Part shown: positions 1 to 8,336 of the stretch, in pieces
Layout of the letters: every line of letters starts with the position of its first letter
Numbering within the stretch: position 1 is the stretch's first letter
Assembly (NCBI GenBank): GCA_024707205.1
Contig: JANQAD010000001.1
Coordinates: forward strand, 2,011,979-2,075,978
Source: Demequina sp.
Lineage (GTDB): Bacteria; Actinomycetota; Actinomycetes; Actinomycetales; Demequinaceae
Direction of reading: 5' to 3'
Length of the DNA stretch: 64,000 nucleotides
The notes under the pieces: model-generated
Seen by the model: only the letters and a program-made list of their open reading frames with translations
Told to the model about the DNA's origin: nothing
The model's database searches: none
Translations under genes and position numbers: made by a program

Positions 1-92
1 TGCGTACGGGGCAACGGGGCCGACGCTCATGTGCGTACGGGGCAACGGGGCCGACGCTCATGTGCGTACCGGGTCACGGGCGGCCCGACGCT
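1..92. repeat. Tandem 31-bp repeat at window edge
   Basis: Two perfect 31-bp units (1-31 and 32-62, beginning TGCGTACGGGGCAACGGGG) are followed by a diverged third unit (63-92). Each ends in GCCGACGCTCA or GCCCGACGCTCA, so each carries the decamer that recurs through the window. The array lies directly downstream of modC. It could be a natural tandem repeat or a contig-edge artefact. Confidence 0.75.
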
Positions 93-1053
93 CACACGGA
101 GTAGGCGGCGCCCGTCGCCTTGACGCGGAAGAAGACCGCATCGCCAGGGCGAGGCAGCGGCCCGGCGACGGGATCGAGATCGGCGGCCAGTCGCGACCCG
201 TGGACCCGCACCAGATCACCATGGGGTTCGAGCGCGGTGACGACGTCCGCGATTCCCGTGGTGTCGACGGCGATGTCCCGGGGGTGCACGGCGATCGCGG
301 CGGTCGCGCCTTCGGCGACCGCCTCGGTCTCGCACGCCACGAGCTCTCCTGAATCGAGCCGCACACCGCCCGGCTCCGGGCTGCCCTTAATCAGCACGCG
401 ACCAGCCATGCGCGCGGCGAACGGCGTGCGCGGCTTGGTGAGCACGCGCGCCACGGGGCCGGACTCCACCACACCGCCCCCTCGAGCACCGCGATATGGC
501 TCGCGAGCGCGTACGCGTCGAGTGTGGTGTGCGTGGCGATGATCGCGGTGAGCCCGGCCAACTCCTCCGCGAGGAGCGCGCGGATAGACGTCGCCGCCTC
601 GAGGTCGAGGCCCGCGAAGGGCTCGTCGAGGAGAATCACCTCAGGCGAACTGGCGAGCGCGCGGGCGATCGCCACGCGGCGCGCCTGACCGCCGGACAAC
701 TCGGTGGGTCGCCGCGTCGCGAGGTCCGCCGCCCCCACCCGCTCAAGCCAGGACCGTGCGAGCTCCCGCGCCGGCTCTCGCTTCATGCCTCGGGCTCGAG
801 GCGGGAACGCCACGTTGTCCACCACGCTCATCGTGGGGAACAGCTCGCCCCGCTGGGTGACAAGCGCCACCCTCTCGGGCGCCGCGGGGGTGACCACAGC
901 GTCGGGCAGCAGGCCGGCGAGGGCCTCGAGGATAGTGGTCTTGCCGGAGCCGTTGGGACCCAACAGGGCAAGCACGCGGCCCGACGCCACACTCACCTTC
1001 GCGTCGATGCCTCGCCCGGGCGCGGTGACGGTGAAGGCCAGGTCGCCGGTCAC
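92..1053 (-). CDS. modC: Molybdate ABC transporter ATP-binding protein ModC (one-base frameshift)
   Basis: This is the ATPase of the molybdate importer, acting on the inner membrane face with ModB. From the GTG start, Walker A (LGPNGSGKTT) is at residues 31-40. The ABC signature ELSGGQ, Walker B VILLDEP and switch histidine (IIATHTT) follow in order. A C-terminal TOBE/Mop-like domain of about 110 residues lies in another frame. The frames join near 475-485 at a G run (reverse strand gagggggcggtg): one extra G restores a continuous protein of about 320 residues ending KATGAAYSV. A sequencing deletion or a real pseudogene are both possible. The GTG start overlaps the modB stop (GTGA), so translation is probably coupled. 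Confidence 0.88.
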
Positions 1054-1838
1054 TGGGAGGTACCTCGGGTCAGGGGTCGGTAGGCGACCGCAACCACAGA
1101 GACAGCCACGATGAGCAGCAGCAGGGACAGCGCCACAGCGACATTCGGGTCCACCTCGCGCTGCAGGTAGATTTCGAGCGGCGCCGTGCGCGTGACGCCC
1201 TCTAGGCTGCCCGCGAACGTCAGCGTGGCGCCGAACTCTCCGAGCGCTCGCGCGAAGGCGAGCACGGTGCCCGCGGCGAGCGCGGGCCCCAGCGCCGGCA
1301 CGGTCACCCTGAACAGTGTGCGAGTCCGGGAGGCGCCGTACATTCGCGCGATCGCCTCGTTGCGCGTGCCCCGAGCGGCCACGGCCGATTCGGTCGTGAG
1401 CACCATGAACGGCATCGCCACGAACGTCTGGGCGAGCACCACGGCCGTGGTGGTGAAGGCGATGGTGATGCCCCAGTGCTCGAGGGTGGAGCCCAGCAGC
1501 CCGCGCCGCCCGAACGCGTACAGCAGCGCAAGGCCGCCCACCACGGGCGGCAGCACTAGCGGCGCGAGCACGAGCGCGCGCAGCACCGGCCGCCACCGCG
1601 AGCGCATCACGGCGAGCGCGTAGCCCAGGGGCGCTCCGAGGATCAGGCAGGCCACCGTGGCCAGCACGGCCGTGCGCAGGCTCAGCCCCAGCGCGGTGAG
1701 TGCGCTGGGGCTGGTGACCTGATTGCCGAAGTCGCTCCAGTCCACGCGGGCGAGCACGCCCGCGATAGGCAGCAGGACCAGCACCGCCCCACCTACGGCG
1801 AGGGCGGCCACCCATCGGGGCAGGGGAGAGCGGGTCAC
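1050..1838 (-). CDS. modB: Molybdate ABC transporter permease ModB
   Basis: This 262-residue integral membrane permease has about five or six hydrophobic segments. The cytoplasmic coupling loop ARALGEFGATLTFAG is the ModB version of the EAA motif that contacts the ATPase. The GTG start at 1838 overlaps the modA stop (GTGA). The longer in-frame reading upstream is the modA gene read in another frame, so it was rejected. The gene is the third of four in a minus-strand operon (regulator, modA, modB, modC) joined by 4-bp overlaps. Confidence 0.93.
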   Translation of the reverse strand: MTRSPLPRWVAALAVGGAVLVLLPIAGVLARVDWSDFGNQVTSPSALTALGLSLRTAVLATVACLILGAPLGYALAVMRSRWRPVLRALVLAPLVLPPVVGGLALLYAFGRRGLLGSTLEHWGITIAFTTTAVVLAQTFVAMPFMVLTTESAVAARGTRNEAIARMYGASRTRTLFRVTVPALGPALAAGTVLAFARALGEFGATLTFAGSLEGVTRTAPLEIYLQREVDPNVAVALSLLLLIVAVSVVAVAYRPLTRGTSQ

Positions 1839-2623
1839 GACGCGGGGAGGAACCCTGCCGCCGCGAGCACTTCCTGGCCGTGCGCGGACTGGACGAACTC
1901 GATGAACTTCGCGGCAGCGTCGGCCGCATCGCCGGTGTCCATGACGGCGATCGGGTACTTGTTGATCGCGGCTGCGGCGCCCTCGATGGTGACGCCCTGG
2001 ACTCCCGTTGCCCGGTTGATGTCGGTGACGTAGACCAGACCGGCGTCGGCCTGGCCCTCGGCAACCTTGCCGAGCACGTCGGTCACGTTCGCCTCCTCCG
2101 AGGCGGGGCTGACGTCGATGCCTTCGGCCTCGAAGAGCTTGAGCGCCGCCGAGCCGCACGGCACCTGCTCCGCGCAGATCACGGTGACGATGTCCTTGTT
2201 GGTGAGGTCCGCGAGCGAGGCGATGTTCTTGGGGTTCCCCTCCTCGACGGCGATCGTGAGCATGTTCTGCGTGAAGATCTGCGACTCGCCAACGATGTGC
2301 TCGCTCGCGACCTCCATCTGCTTCTCATTCGCCGAGGCGAAGACGTCCGCAGGGGCCAGCTCGTTGATCTGCGCGGCGAGGTCCGAGCTGCCCGCAAAGT
2401 TGAACGTGACCTTCACGCCGGGGTTGTCGGCCTCGAACTCCGTGGCCAGTTGGGTGAACACGTCGGTCAGGGAGGCTGCGGCATAGACGTCGAGCGTCAC
2501 CTGAGTGACGGGGGCCGACGCTGTGGCGGTTGGGGTGGGGCTGTTCTCCTCCGCGGGGGTGGAGCAGGCGGCGAGGGTGAGGGCCGCCGCGCCAACGAGG
2601 GTCGCGGCAAGGATGCGCTTCAT
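1835..2623 (-). CDS. modA: Molybdate-binding lipoprotein ModA
   Basis: This is the periplasmic-type solute-binding component, 262 residues. The N-terminus MKRILAATLVGAAALTLAAC is a lipoprotein signal with lipobox LAAC, so the protein is membrane-anchored outside the cell. A Thr/Pro/Ala-rich linker follows. The oxyanion-binding signatures are present: YAAASLTDVF near the N-terminus, then FAGSSDLAAQI, and PADVFASANEKQM. The ATG overlaps the stop of the upstream regulator (ATGA). The binding protein plus ModB and ModC make a complete molybdate/tungstate importer. Confidence 0.93.
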   Translation of the reverse strand: MKRILAATLVGAAALTLAACSTPAEENSPTPTATASAPVTQVTLDVYAAASLTDVFTQLATEFEADNPGVKVTFNFAGSSDLAAQINELAPADVFASANEKQMEVASEHIVGESQIFTQNMLTIAVEEGNPKNIASLADLTNKDIVTVICAEQVPCGSAALKLFEAEGIDVSPASEEANVTDVLGKVAEGQADAGLVYVTDINRATGVQGVTIEGAAAAINKYPIAVMDTGDAADAAAKFIEFVQSAHGQEVLAAAGFLPAS

Positions 2624-3021
2624 TGATTCGTCTCCGGTGTCTCGATGATGACGGTGGTGGATTTGATCACTGCAGTGGCTACTGAGCCGGGTTCGAGGAC
2701 TAGATCGCGTGCCGCCTCCGCGCTCATGAGCGACACGACGCGGTAGGGCCCGCACTGCAGGTCCACTTGCGCCATGACGCCGTCGATCTGCACGTTGGTG
2801 ACGATCCCCGTGAAGCGGTTCCGCGCACTGCGGCGCACCTGGTTGGGGTCGTCCACCGGCTTGTCCCGGGCGGCGAATGCAGCCACGTGCATGCCGTCGA
2901 CCAACCGCCTTCCGGCCTCGTCGGTGATGGTGGGCACGTTCTCGGACTCGATCCAGCGACGGATCGTGTCGTCGCTGACGCCCACGAGGCGCGCGGCCTC
3001 GGATATTCGCAGATGCGGCAT
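2620..3021 (-). CDS. HTH-TOBE molybdate-binding regulator
   Basis: The 133-residue protein has an N-terminal MerR/excisionase-type helix-turn-helix (residues 1-45, RISEAARLVGVSDDTIRRW). A TOBE/Mop-type oxyanion-binding domain follows (about residues 65-133, FTGIVTNVQIDGVMAQV). This HTH plus Mop arrangement is typical of actinobacterial molybdate-operon proteins and suggests molybdate-responsive transcriptional control of modABC. It is first in the operon. Its leaderless promoter and start codon sit inside a perfect 12-bp inverted repeat (3008-3048), which suggests autoregulation. An alternative role as a molybdate-storage molbindin is less likely because of the HTH. Confidence 0.85.
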   Translation of the reverse strand: MPHLRISEAARLVGVSDDTIRRWIESENVPTITDEAGRRLVDGMHVAAFAARDKPVDDPNQVRRSARNRFTGIVTNVQIDGVMAQVDLQCGPYRVVSLMSAEAARDLVLEPGSVATAVIKSTTVIIETPETNQ

Positions 3022-3048
3022 GAAGTCGACAATAGCGCCGCATCTGCG
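3008..3048 (-). promoter_or_regulatory. Leaderless promoter inside a 12-bp inverted repeat (molybdate operator candidate)
   Basis: The arms CGCAGATGCGGC (3008-3019) and GCCGCATCTGCG (3037-3048) are perfect complements separated by 17 nt. Between them, on the minus strand, lie the -10 TATTGT (3029-3034) and the ATG (3021). A -35-like TTGTGA is at 3053-3058 with an 18-nt spacer. A dimeric repressor bound here would cover both promoter and start codon. Confidence 0.65.
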
Positions 3049-3126
3049 ATTTTCACAACTTCACACGTCCGTCGTGTTATTTGTAACGCTGGCGCAACCG
3101 CCGTTCCGTGACGCTATGCCATTCAC

Positions 3127-3132
3127 TAGAGT
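3127..3132 (+). promoter_or_regulatory. -10 box TAGAGT, leaderless
   Basis: CACTAGAGT is followed 7 nt later by GTG at 3140. The spacing fixes that GTG as the probable kinase start in preference to the ATG at 3116. Confidence 0.6.
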
Positions 3133-3139
3133 TGGCCGC

Positions 3140-4294
3140 GTGCGACCGGCTCCGTGGTTCCGCTCCCGGCCGGAGTGGTTCTGGGACACGCTTGGCGCGG
3201 TCGTATTCGCCGCGATCTCGCTCATCCCCGCCCTGAGTCAATACGGGCTCGCGCTCGGGGAACTGGCGACGAGGCAGTCGGATGCCTGGCACGTCGCCCT
3301 GATACTGCTGGAGACGCTCCCGCTCGCGGCGCGGCGCATTGCGCCCGGTTGGGTGCTCGCGGTGGTGGGTGCAGCGTTCTTCGCGGACCAGGCACTCGGC
3401 TACCCGCCCTCGCCAGCGGGTTTGGGTCTGCTGGTCGCCCTGTACTCGGCCGGCGCGCACCTGATCCGTCGCCGATGGCTCGCGGTCACGATCGGTGTGC
3501 TCGCCTACGTCGCCTTGGCCGTGGTGCTGACCGACGCGGGCTCGCGGGAGCGGCCCTGGGAGTTTGCGACCTTCGCGCTCGTGCTTGTCGCGGCGTGGGC
3601 AGGCGGCAGCGCGGTGCGGCTGAGCGCCGCCGCGTCCCTGTCCCGGGCCGAGCGCGCGGCACGCGACGCCGCACTCGAGGAGCGAGACCGCATCGCGCGG
3701 GACCTTCACGACGTCGTGAGCCACCACGTCACGAGCATGGTGGTGCAGGCGGACTCCGCGGCGTTCCTGCTTCCCGCCGACGAGACCACGGTGCGGGGCC
3801 AGCTCGCATCGATAGCCGACGGCGGCAGGCGGGCCCTCGCGGACCTCCGGCAGCTCCTCGAGGTACTGGGCCCGGACGGGCCGGTGACGACGCCCGCGAT
3901 CGGCGACCTCAACGACCTCGCCGAAGAGGCGAGGAGGGCGGGCCAGCACGTCGACGTCTTCGAGGCCGGTCTGCCCCACGGCACGGACGAGCTGCGGCTC
4001 GCCGTCTACCGCATCGTCCAGGAGGGCCTCACGAACGCGGTCAAGCATGCGCCGGGGACGAGCACGGAGGTCGCGGTGGCGTGGGGTGCCGCCCAGGTCA
4101 CCGCTCGTATCAAGACCGCACGGCCCGACGCTGACTCGCCTCGCGCTGCCGCCCCACCTGGCTCCGGGCGCGGGATTGCGGGGCTCGCCGAGCGCGTTCG
4201 CCGGCTCGACGGCATCCTGACCGCAGGCGACGATCCGCTCGGTGGCTTCGTCCTCGAAGCCACCATTCCCGTCGAGCCGCGAGGTGCCCAGTGA
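3140..4294 (+). CDS. NarL-family sensor histidine kinase
   Basis: The 384-residue kinase has an N-terminal half with about five membrane segments and no extracellular sensor domain. It is followed by a HisKA_3 dimerisation/phosphoacceptor helix (RDLHDVVSHHVTSMV, His in RDLHD). The HATPase domain has N-box IVQEGLTNAVKHA and G-box GRGIAGLAERV. This is the DesK/LiaS-like class that pairs with NarL regulators, and the next gene is such a regulator, overlapping by GTGA. The start is taken as the leaderless GTG; the ATG at 3116 would lie upstream of the -10. The signal is unknown. The next transcription unit encodes a CPBP membrane protease, but no regulatory link is visible. Confidence 0.88.
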   Translation: MRPAPWFRSRPEWFWDTLGAVVFAAISLIPALSQYGLALGELATRQSDAWHVALILLETLPLAARRIAPGWVLAVVGAAFFADQALGYPPSPAGLGLLVALYSAGAHLIRRRWLAVTIGVLAYVALAVVLTDAGSRERPWEFATFALVLVAAWAGGSAVRLSAAASLSRAERAARDAALEERDRIARDLHDVVSHHVTSMVVQADSAAFLLPADETTVRGQLASIADGGRRALADLRQLLEVLGPDGPVTTPAIGDLNDLAEEARRAGQHVDVFEAGLPHGTDELRLAVYRIVQEGLTNAVKHAPGTSTEVAVAWGAAQVTARIKTARPDADSPRAAAPPGSGRGIAGLAERVRRLDGILTAGDDPLGGFVLEATIPVEPRGAQ

Positions 4295-4961
4295 TTCGAG
4301 TCTTGATTGCCGACGACCAGGCCGTTATCCGGGCCGGGTTCGCGACCATCCTCGGCGCGCAGGAGGGCATCGAGGTCGTCGGCGAGGCCCGGAACGGTCG
4401 CGAGTGCGTGGACCTCGCCTCGCGGGTGCGGCCGGACGTCATCGTGATGGACGTGCGCATGCCCGTGCTTGATGGCATCTCGGCAACGAGAGAGCTTGCC
4501 GCCCCGGGGTCGTTGATCCACCAAGAGTGCTGGTAATCACCACATTCCAGCTAGACGAGTACGTCTACGAGGCATTGCGGGCTGGGGCGAGCGGCTTCCT
4601 GCTCAAGGACTCGAGCCCCGAGGTGCTCGTCGACGCCGTCCGCACCGTCGCCGCCGGCGAGTCGCTACTCGCGCCGAGCGTCACCCGCGCATTGCTCGGA
4701 CGGTTCGCGGAGCGCGTGTCGGCTCCCACTCCGAACCCGGCCGCAGACCCGCTGCTCGCGCGGCTGACGCCCCGCGAGCTGGAGGTGTTCACCGCGATGG
4801 CGAGAGGCGATTCCAACGCCGAGATCGCCGAGGCGCTCGTGATCAGCAGGGAGACGGTCAAGACCTACGTGTCGCGGATCCTGCTGAAGCTCGAGCTCCG
4901 GGACCGGGTCCAAGCGGTCGTTTTCGCATACCGTAGCGGCCTGATGCACGCCGAGCGCTAG
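4291..4961 (+). CDS. NarL/LuxR-family response regulator (one-base frameshift)
   Basis: This is the partner of the upstream kinase. The receiver domain runs from the GTG start with acidic pocket DD at residues 8-9 and phosphoacceptor Asp54 in VIVMDVRMP. The frame breaks at 4505-4515 in a CCCCGGGG tract. One additional G gives ELAAPGVVDPPRVLVITTF and continues into the rest of the receiver (YVYEALRAGASGFLLKD, with conserved Lys) and the LuxR HTH (LTPRELEVFTAMARG to VKTYVSRILLKL). The repaired length is 223 residues, normal for the family. The read as given would be an inactive fragment; a base-calling error is likelier because the downstream half is perfectly conserved. Confidence 0.85.
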
Positions 4962-4969
4962 GCGGGTCG

Positions 4970-4987
4970 ATCCCCCTCGCGGGGGAT
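4970..4987 (+). terminator. Short hairpin after response regulator
   Basis: ATCCCCC (4970-4976) and GGGGGAT (4981-4987) form a perfect 7-bp stem with a 4-nt loop just after the regulator stop. No T run follows, so this is only a weak terminator candidate. Confidence 0.4.
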
Positions 4988-5033
4988 GCAAAGTGTCCAC
5001 CGCCGGGCGATTCGCGGGAGTGCCCGCTGTCCA

Positions 5034-5039
5034 TAGCGT
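5034..5039 (+). promoter_or_regulatory. -10 box TAGCGT, leaderless
   Basis: TAGCGT lies 7 nt before the ATG at 5047. It overlaps a perfect copy of the dispersed decamer (AGCGTCGGGC, 5035-5044). Confidence 0.55.
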
Positions 5040-5046
5040 CGGGCAT

Positions 5047-5877
5047 ATGACAACTACTGCACAGAAAAAGCCCGCCACTCGCTTCTTCCGCCACCCCCTG
5101 GTGTGGATGGTCGCGGGGGTCGTTCCCATCGTCGCGCTCTCGAGCCTGCTCGAGTCCGGTCCTCTCGTCGCCCTCCTCGCCACGGCGCTGTCGCTCGTCG
5201 CGTACTGGGCCGTCATGCGCTTCGTCGCGAAGCGGCCCATGCCTGAACTCGCGCGGCGCCACGCCCTTCGGGACTCGCTCACCGGGGTGGCGATCGGCGC
5301 GGGCTTCATCGTCGTGTCCATCGGCATCATCACCGCCCTTGGCGGCTACCACTTCACGTTCGACGGCGCGGCCGGCTTGCGCGCCCTGCCCGGTCTGGTG
5401 GTACTCGCCGGCGGCGGCGCGATCACCGAGGAGCTGATCTTCCGCGGCCTCGCCCTTCAGGCGATCGAGAAGCTCGCGGGCAGCTGGGTCGCGCTCGGCG
5501 TCACGGCGCTGCTCTTTGGATTGGCTCACGCCGCGAACCCGGGTGCGGGTCTGTGGAGTTCGGTCGCCATCGCGATCGAGGCCGGAGGCCTCATGGGGGC
5601 GGCGTTCCTCTGGCGGCGCAGCCTGTGGCTCGTGTTCGCGCTGCACGCCACGTGGAACGGACTCGAGCAGGCGTTTGGCATCCCCGTCTCCGGCCACGTG
5701 GACCCGGGCCTCGCCGTGGCCACGGTGCACGGCTCGGCTGCACTGACGGGCGGGGAGTTCGGTCTCGAGGCGTCGCTCGTGCCGGTGCTGATCAGCCTCG
5801 CGCTCACCGCGATCCTGATGTGGGCCGCACACCGCAACGGCCAGATTCGTCGTCCTGCGCGCAGCCGCAGGATCTAG
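5047..5877 (+). CDS. CPBP family intramembrane metalloprotease
   Basis: The 276-residue polytopic membrane protein has about eight hydrophobic segments. The CPBP (Abi/CAAX-protease-like) motifs are present in order: ITEELIFRG with the catalytic glutamate pair, FGLAHAAN with the first metal histidine, and LHATWN with the last histidine/asparagine. Members cleave within membranes; the actinobacterial substrates are mostly unknown. The start was chosen at the ATG preceded by a leaderless -10 box; the earlier GTG at 4993 would add residues unlike the family. It is transcribed separately from the two-component genes. Confidence 0.88.
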   Translation: MTTTAQKKPATRFFRHPLVWMVAGVVPIVALSSLLESGPLVALLATALSLVAYWAVMRFVAKRPMPELARRHALRDSLTGVAIGAGFIVVSIGIITALGGYHFTFDGAAGLRALPGLVVLAGGGAITEELIFRGLALQAIEKLAGSWVALGVTALLFGLAHAANPGAGLWSSVAIAIEAGGLMGAAFLWRRSLWLVFALHATWNGLEQAFGIPVSGHVDPGLAVATVHGSAALTGGEFGLEASLVPVLISLALTAILMWAAHRNGQIRRPARSRRI

Positions 5878-5904
5878 GTGCCGCGACTGCGCGCGGCATG
5901 ACCG

Positions 5905-7491
5905 TCAGCGCCCGCGGGTACCGAAGATCGAGCGCGAGATCTGGTTGATCAGCTCTCGACCCGCGCTGCGGGCCAAGGACTTGGTGGTGGAGGAGGTGAG
6001 AATCTCCTCCACCACCGACTTGTCCTTCTTGGTGCTCGTGCGCCGGGGGGCGGCCTCCGCCTTCTTGGCGGCAGCGTCGGCCTTGGCCTGAGCCTCCGCC
6101 TGCGCGGCGGCGGCCGCGGCCGCAGAGCTCGCCTCGACCCGAGCCGCGAGCAGTTCGTACGCGCTCTCACGGTCCGTCTCCACCGCGTACTTCGCCTCGC
6201 CGTCGCTCGCATTGATGACGGCGGTCACGGCCTCCGCGGGGGCGGCGTCCATCGACCCGCGGGGAGCCCGCAGCCGCGTCCACGCCACAGGGGTTGGCGC
6301 ACCCTTCTCGCTGAGCACCGTCACCACGGCCTCACCGGTCGCGAGCGAGGTCAGCACCTTCTCGAGGTCGTACGGCGAGGTGGGGTAGGTGCGTACGGCG
6401 GCCTTCAAAGCGTCGGCGTCCTGGGGCGTGAAGGCGCGCAACGCGTGCTGGACGCGGGAACCCAACTGGCCAAGAACGTCGGCCGGGATGTCTTTGGGGC
6501 TTTGCGTGACGAAGAACACGCCAACGCCCTTGGAGCGGATGAGGCGCACGGTCTGCGTGACCTGTGTGAGGAACTCCTTGGACGCGTCGGTGAAGAGCAG
6601 GTGCGCCTCGTCGAAGAAGAAGACGAGCTTGGGCTTGTCGAGGTCGCCCACCTCGGGCAGATCGGCGAAGAGGTCGGCGAGCAGCCACATGAGGAACGTC
6701 GAGAACAGCGCGGGGCGGTCCTGGAGCGACGGCAGTTCGAGCGCGGAGATCACGCCGCGCCCGTCGGCGCCGACCGCGAGCAGGTCCTTGGTGTCGAAGG
6801 CGGGCTCGCCAAAGAACTCCTCCGCGCCCTGGGTTTCGAGCGCGGAGATCTCCCGCAGGATCACGCCCGCGGTGGCGGGCGAGACGCCGCCGATGCCCTG
6901 CAACTCGTCCTTACCCTCCTTGGACGTGAGGTAAGCGATCACCGAGCGGAGGTCCTTGAGGTCAAGCAGCGCGAGCTTGTTGGTGTCCGCCCAGTGGAAG
7001 ATCAGGCTCAGCGAGCTCTCCTGGGTGTCGTTGAGGCCGAGCACCTTGCTCAGCAGCAGCGGCCCAAAGTCGGTGACGGTGGTGCGGATGGGCACGCCTG
7101 TGCCGATGCCGCCAAGGCTGTAGAACTCCATGGGGTACGACGCCGGCGACCAGTCCTGCCCGATGTCCGCCGCGCGCTTGGCGATGAAGTCCTGCGGCTC
7201 GCCGTCGATGGCCATGCCCGTAAGGTCGCCCTTGATGTCGGCGGCGAAGACCGGCACGCCCTGCTCGCTGAGGCCTTCGGCCATGAGCTGGAGCGTGCGC
7301 GTCTTGCCCGTGCCTGTGGCACCTGCGACTAGGCCGTGGCGGTTGAGCATCGCGAGGGGGATGGCGACCTGGGCGGATTCGGTGGCATCCGCGCCCTGTA
7401 CCAGGGCGCCTAGTTTGAGGGTGGGGCCGTCGAACGTGTAACCGGCGGCGACCTCTTGGGCGAATTCCGCGGAGTTGGGGTCCGTTGTCAT
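5905..7491 (-). CDS. HerA-like DUF853 ATPase/helicase
   Basis: The 528-residue cytoplasmic protein belongs to the DUF853/HerA-FtsK superfamily. Walker A GATGTGKT is near residue 60, followed by FAADIKGDL. Walker B FFFDEAHLLF is near residue 300 and the sensor motif FFVTQSPKDIPADVLGQLG follows. The C-terminal 90 residues are Ala/Lys/Glu-rich and low in complexity, then a short conserved end (RELINQISRSIFG) that is typical of the family. Its role is unproven; DUF853 proteins are hexameric ATPases inferred to act on nucleic acids. A -10 box TAGATT (7499-7504) lies 7 nt upstream of the ATG, so the mRNA is probably leaderless. Confidence 0.9.
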   Translation of the reverse strand: MTTDPNSAEFAQEVAAGYTFDGPTLKLGALVQGADATESAQVAIPLAMLNRHGLVAGATGTGKTRTLQLMAEGLSEQGVPVFAADIKGDLTGMAIDGEPQDFIAKRAADIGQDWSPASYPMEFYSLGGIGTGVPIRTTVTDFGPLLLSKVLGLNDTQESSLSLIFHWADTNKLALLDLKDLRSVIAYLTSKEGKDELQGIGGVSPATAGVILREISALETQGAEEFFGEPAFDTKDLLAVGADGRGVISALELPSLQDRPALFSTFLMWLLADLFADLPEVGDLDKPKLVFFFDEAHLLFTDASKEFLTQVTQTVRLIRSKGVGVFFVTQSPKDIPADVLGQLGSRVQHALRAFTPQDADALKAAVRTYPTSPYDLEKVLTSLATGEAVVTVLSEKGAPTPVAWTRLRAPRGSMDAAPAEAVTAVINASDGEAKYAVETDRESAYELLAARVEASSAAAAAAAQAEAQAKADAAAKKAEAAPRRTSTKKDKSVVEEILTSSTTKSLARSAGRELINQISRSIFGTRGR

Positions 7492-7541
7492 GCCTGCAAA
7501 TCTACCGGGGGCCCGACGCTGGGGTTGGGTGCCGTACGAAT

Positions 7542-7715
7542 ATGAACCGGACGCTCTCGGCAGTTCTCTACGTGGGCGCGCTCGTGGCGACGGTTGTCGT
7601 GGCAGACCTGCTGTTCTTCAGAGACGACGGATGGGCGCGGCTCGTGATGAACGCGGCGATTGTGGCGGTGTTCTTGGTGGTGGGGATGCGGGTGCTTCGT
7701 AGGCGGAGGCCTTAG
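7542..7715 (+). CDS. Small membrane protein, function unknown
   Basis: The ORF encodes 57 residues from the ATG at 7542. There are two hydrophobic stretches (about residues 5-22 and 32-48) and a very basic C-terminus ending RRRRP, as expected for a two-pass protein with an inside C-terminus. No family was recognised. A decamer GCCCGACGCT (7511-7520) lies 21 bp upstream and no clear ribosome-binding site is seen. The gene is plausible from codon use and hydrophobicity but short. Confidence 0.55.
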   Translation: MNRTLSAVLYVGALVATVVVADLLFFRDDGWARLVMNAAIVAVFLVVGMRVLRRRRP

Positions 7716-7747
7716 CGGTTCACGGTCTGGACGATCCCGTCGGATCG

Positions 7748-7765
7748 ATATAAGGTAACTTATAT
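7748..7765 (+). promoter_or_regulatory. AT-rich palindromic operator over a leaderless promoter
   Basis: ATATAAG (7748-7754) and CTTATAT (7759-7765) are perfect complements separated by 4 nt. The -10 TAAGGT (7751-7756) and the first base of the ATG (7764) fall inside the palindrome. In about 70% GC DNA this 18-bp AT-rich block stands out and is a probable binding site for the HTH protein it precedes. Confidence 0.7.
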
Positions 7766-8336
7766 GAATCTGGAGCTCGAGGCGGTGACGGACGCGGCTC
7801 GCGGCGCTCGCATCGCCACTGCCCGCCGCGACTCCGCGGTCGCAACGGCCCTCCTCCATGGCGCGACGCAGGCCGACGTTGCTCGCGCCGCGGGCGTCAG
7901 CCAGCCGGCGATCTCTCAGGTCATCGCCCGCAGGCGCGCGCGCACGCTTGGCGCGGCGTGGACCATCCCCGTGCTGGCGGCGCACCTGCAGGACCATCCC
8001 GAGGACTCCGCGAATGAGGTGGTCCGTGCATGTGCGCAGTTCTCGTCAGACTTCCGCGCCCTGACCGACCCGGTCGAGCAGGAGATCGCCCTGGGCGCGC
8101 CTACGCCGACCGGGGTTGAGCGCCTTGATGCGCTCGTTGCGGGGCTCGCCGACTACGAAGCGTGGCGCGCGCACTTGCCTACCCCCGCGTGGACGATCTC
8201 GCCTCGTTACACGATGTTCCCGTCGTGGATAGTCGCTCCCACGGAGGGCCTCAAGGCGTGGGTCGTTCGCCACACCCCTCCGCAGTTCGCGGTTCGTGGC
8301 GTCTATCTTGACTCGCGGGACCTGGAATCTGTCTGA
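7764..8336 (+). CDS. HTH protein, putative antitoxin/autorepressor
   Basis: The 190-residue protein has an N-terminal helix-turn-helix (about residues 35-65, GATQADVARAAGVSQPAISQVIARRR). The remaining ~120 residues are of unknown fold. It overlaps the downstream nucleotidyltransferase gene (TGATG). The mRNA is leaderless from a promoter lying inside a palindrome, which suggests autorepression. An HTH gene followed by an AbiEii/DUF6036-type nucleotidyltransferase is a recurrent toxin-antitoxin-like layout. On that basis it is inferred to be the antitoxin or regulator; no experiment on this family member is known to me. Confidence 0.72.
   Translation: MNLELEAVTDAARGARIATARRDSAVATALLHGATQADVARAAGVSQPAISQVIARRRARTLGAAWTIPVLAAHLQDHPEDSANEVVRACAQFSSDFRALTDPVEQEIALGAPTPTGVERLDALVAGLADYEAWRAHLPTPAWTISPRYTMFPSWIVAPTEGLKAWVVRHTPPQFAVRGVYLDSRDLESV

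Noticed and set aside
391..2064. Long minus-strand open frame of 557 codons
   Set aside because: Only its last third is modC; the rest reads modB and modA in a wrong frame and is rich in Arg/Ala with no domains.
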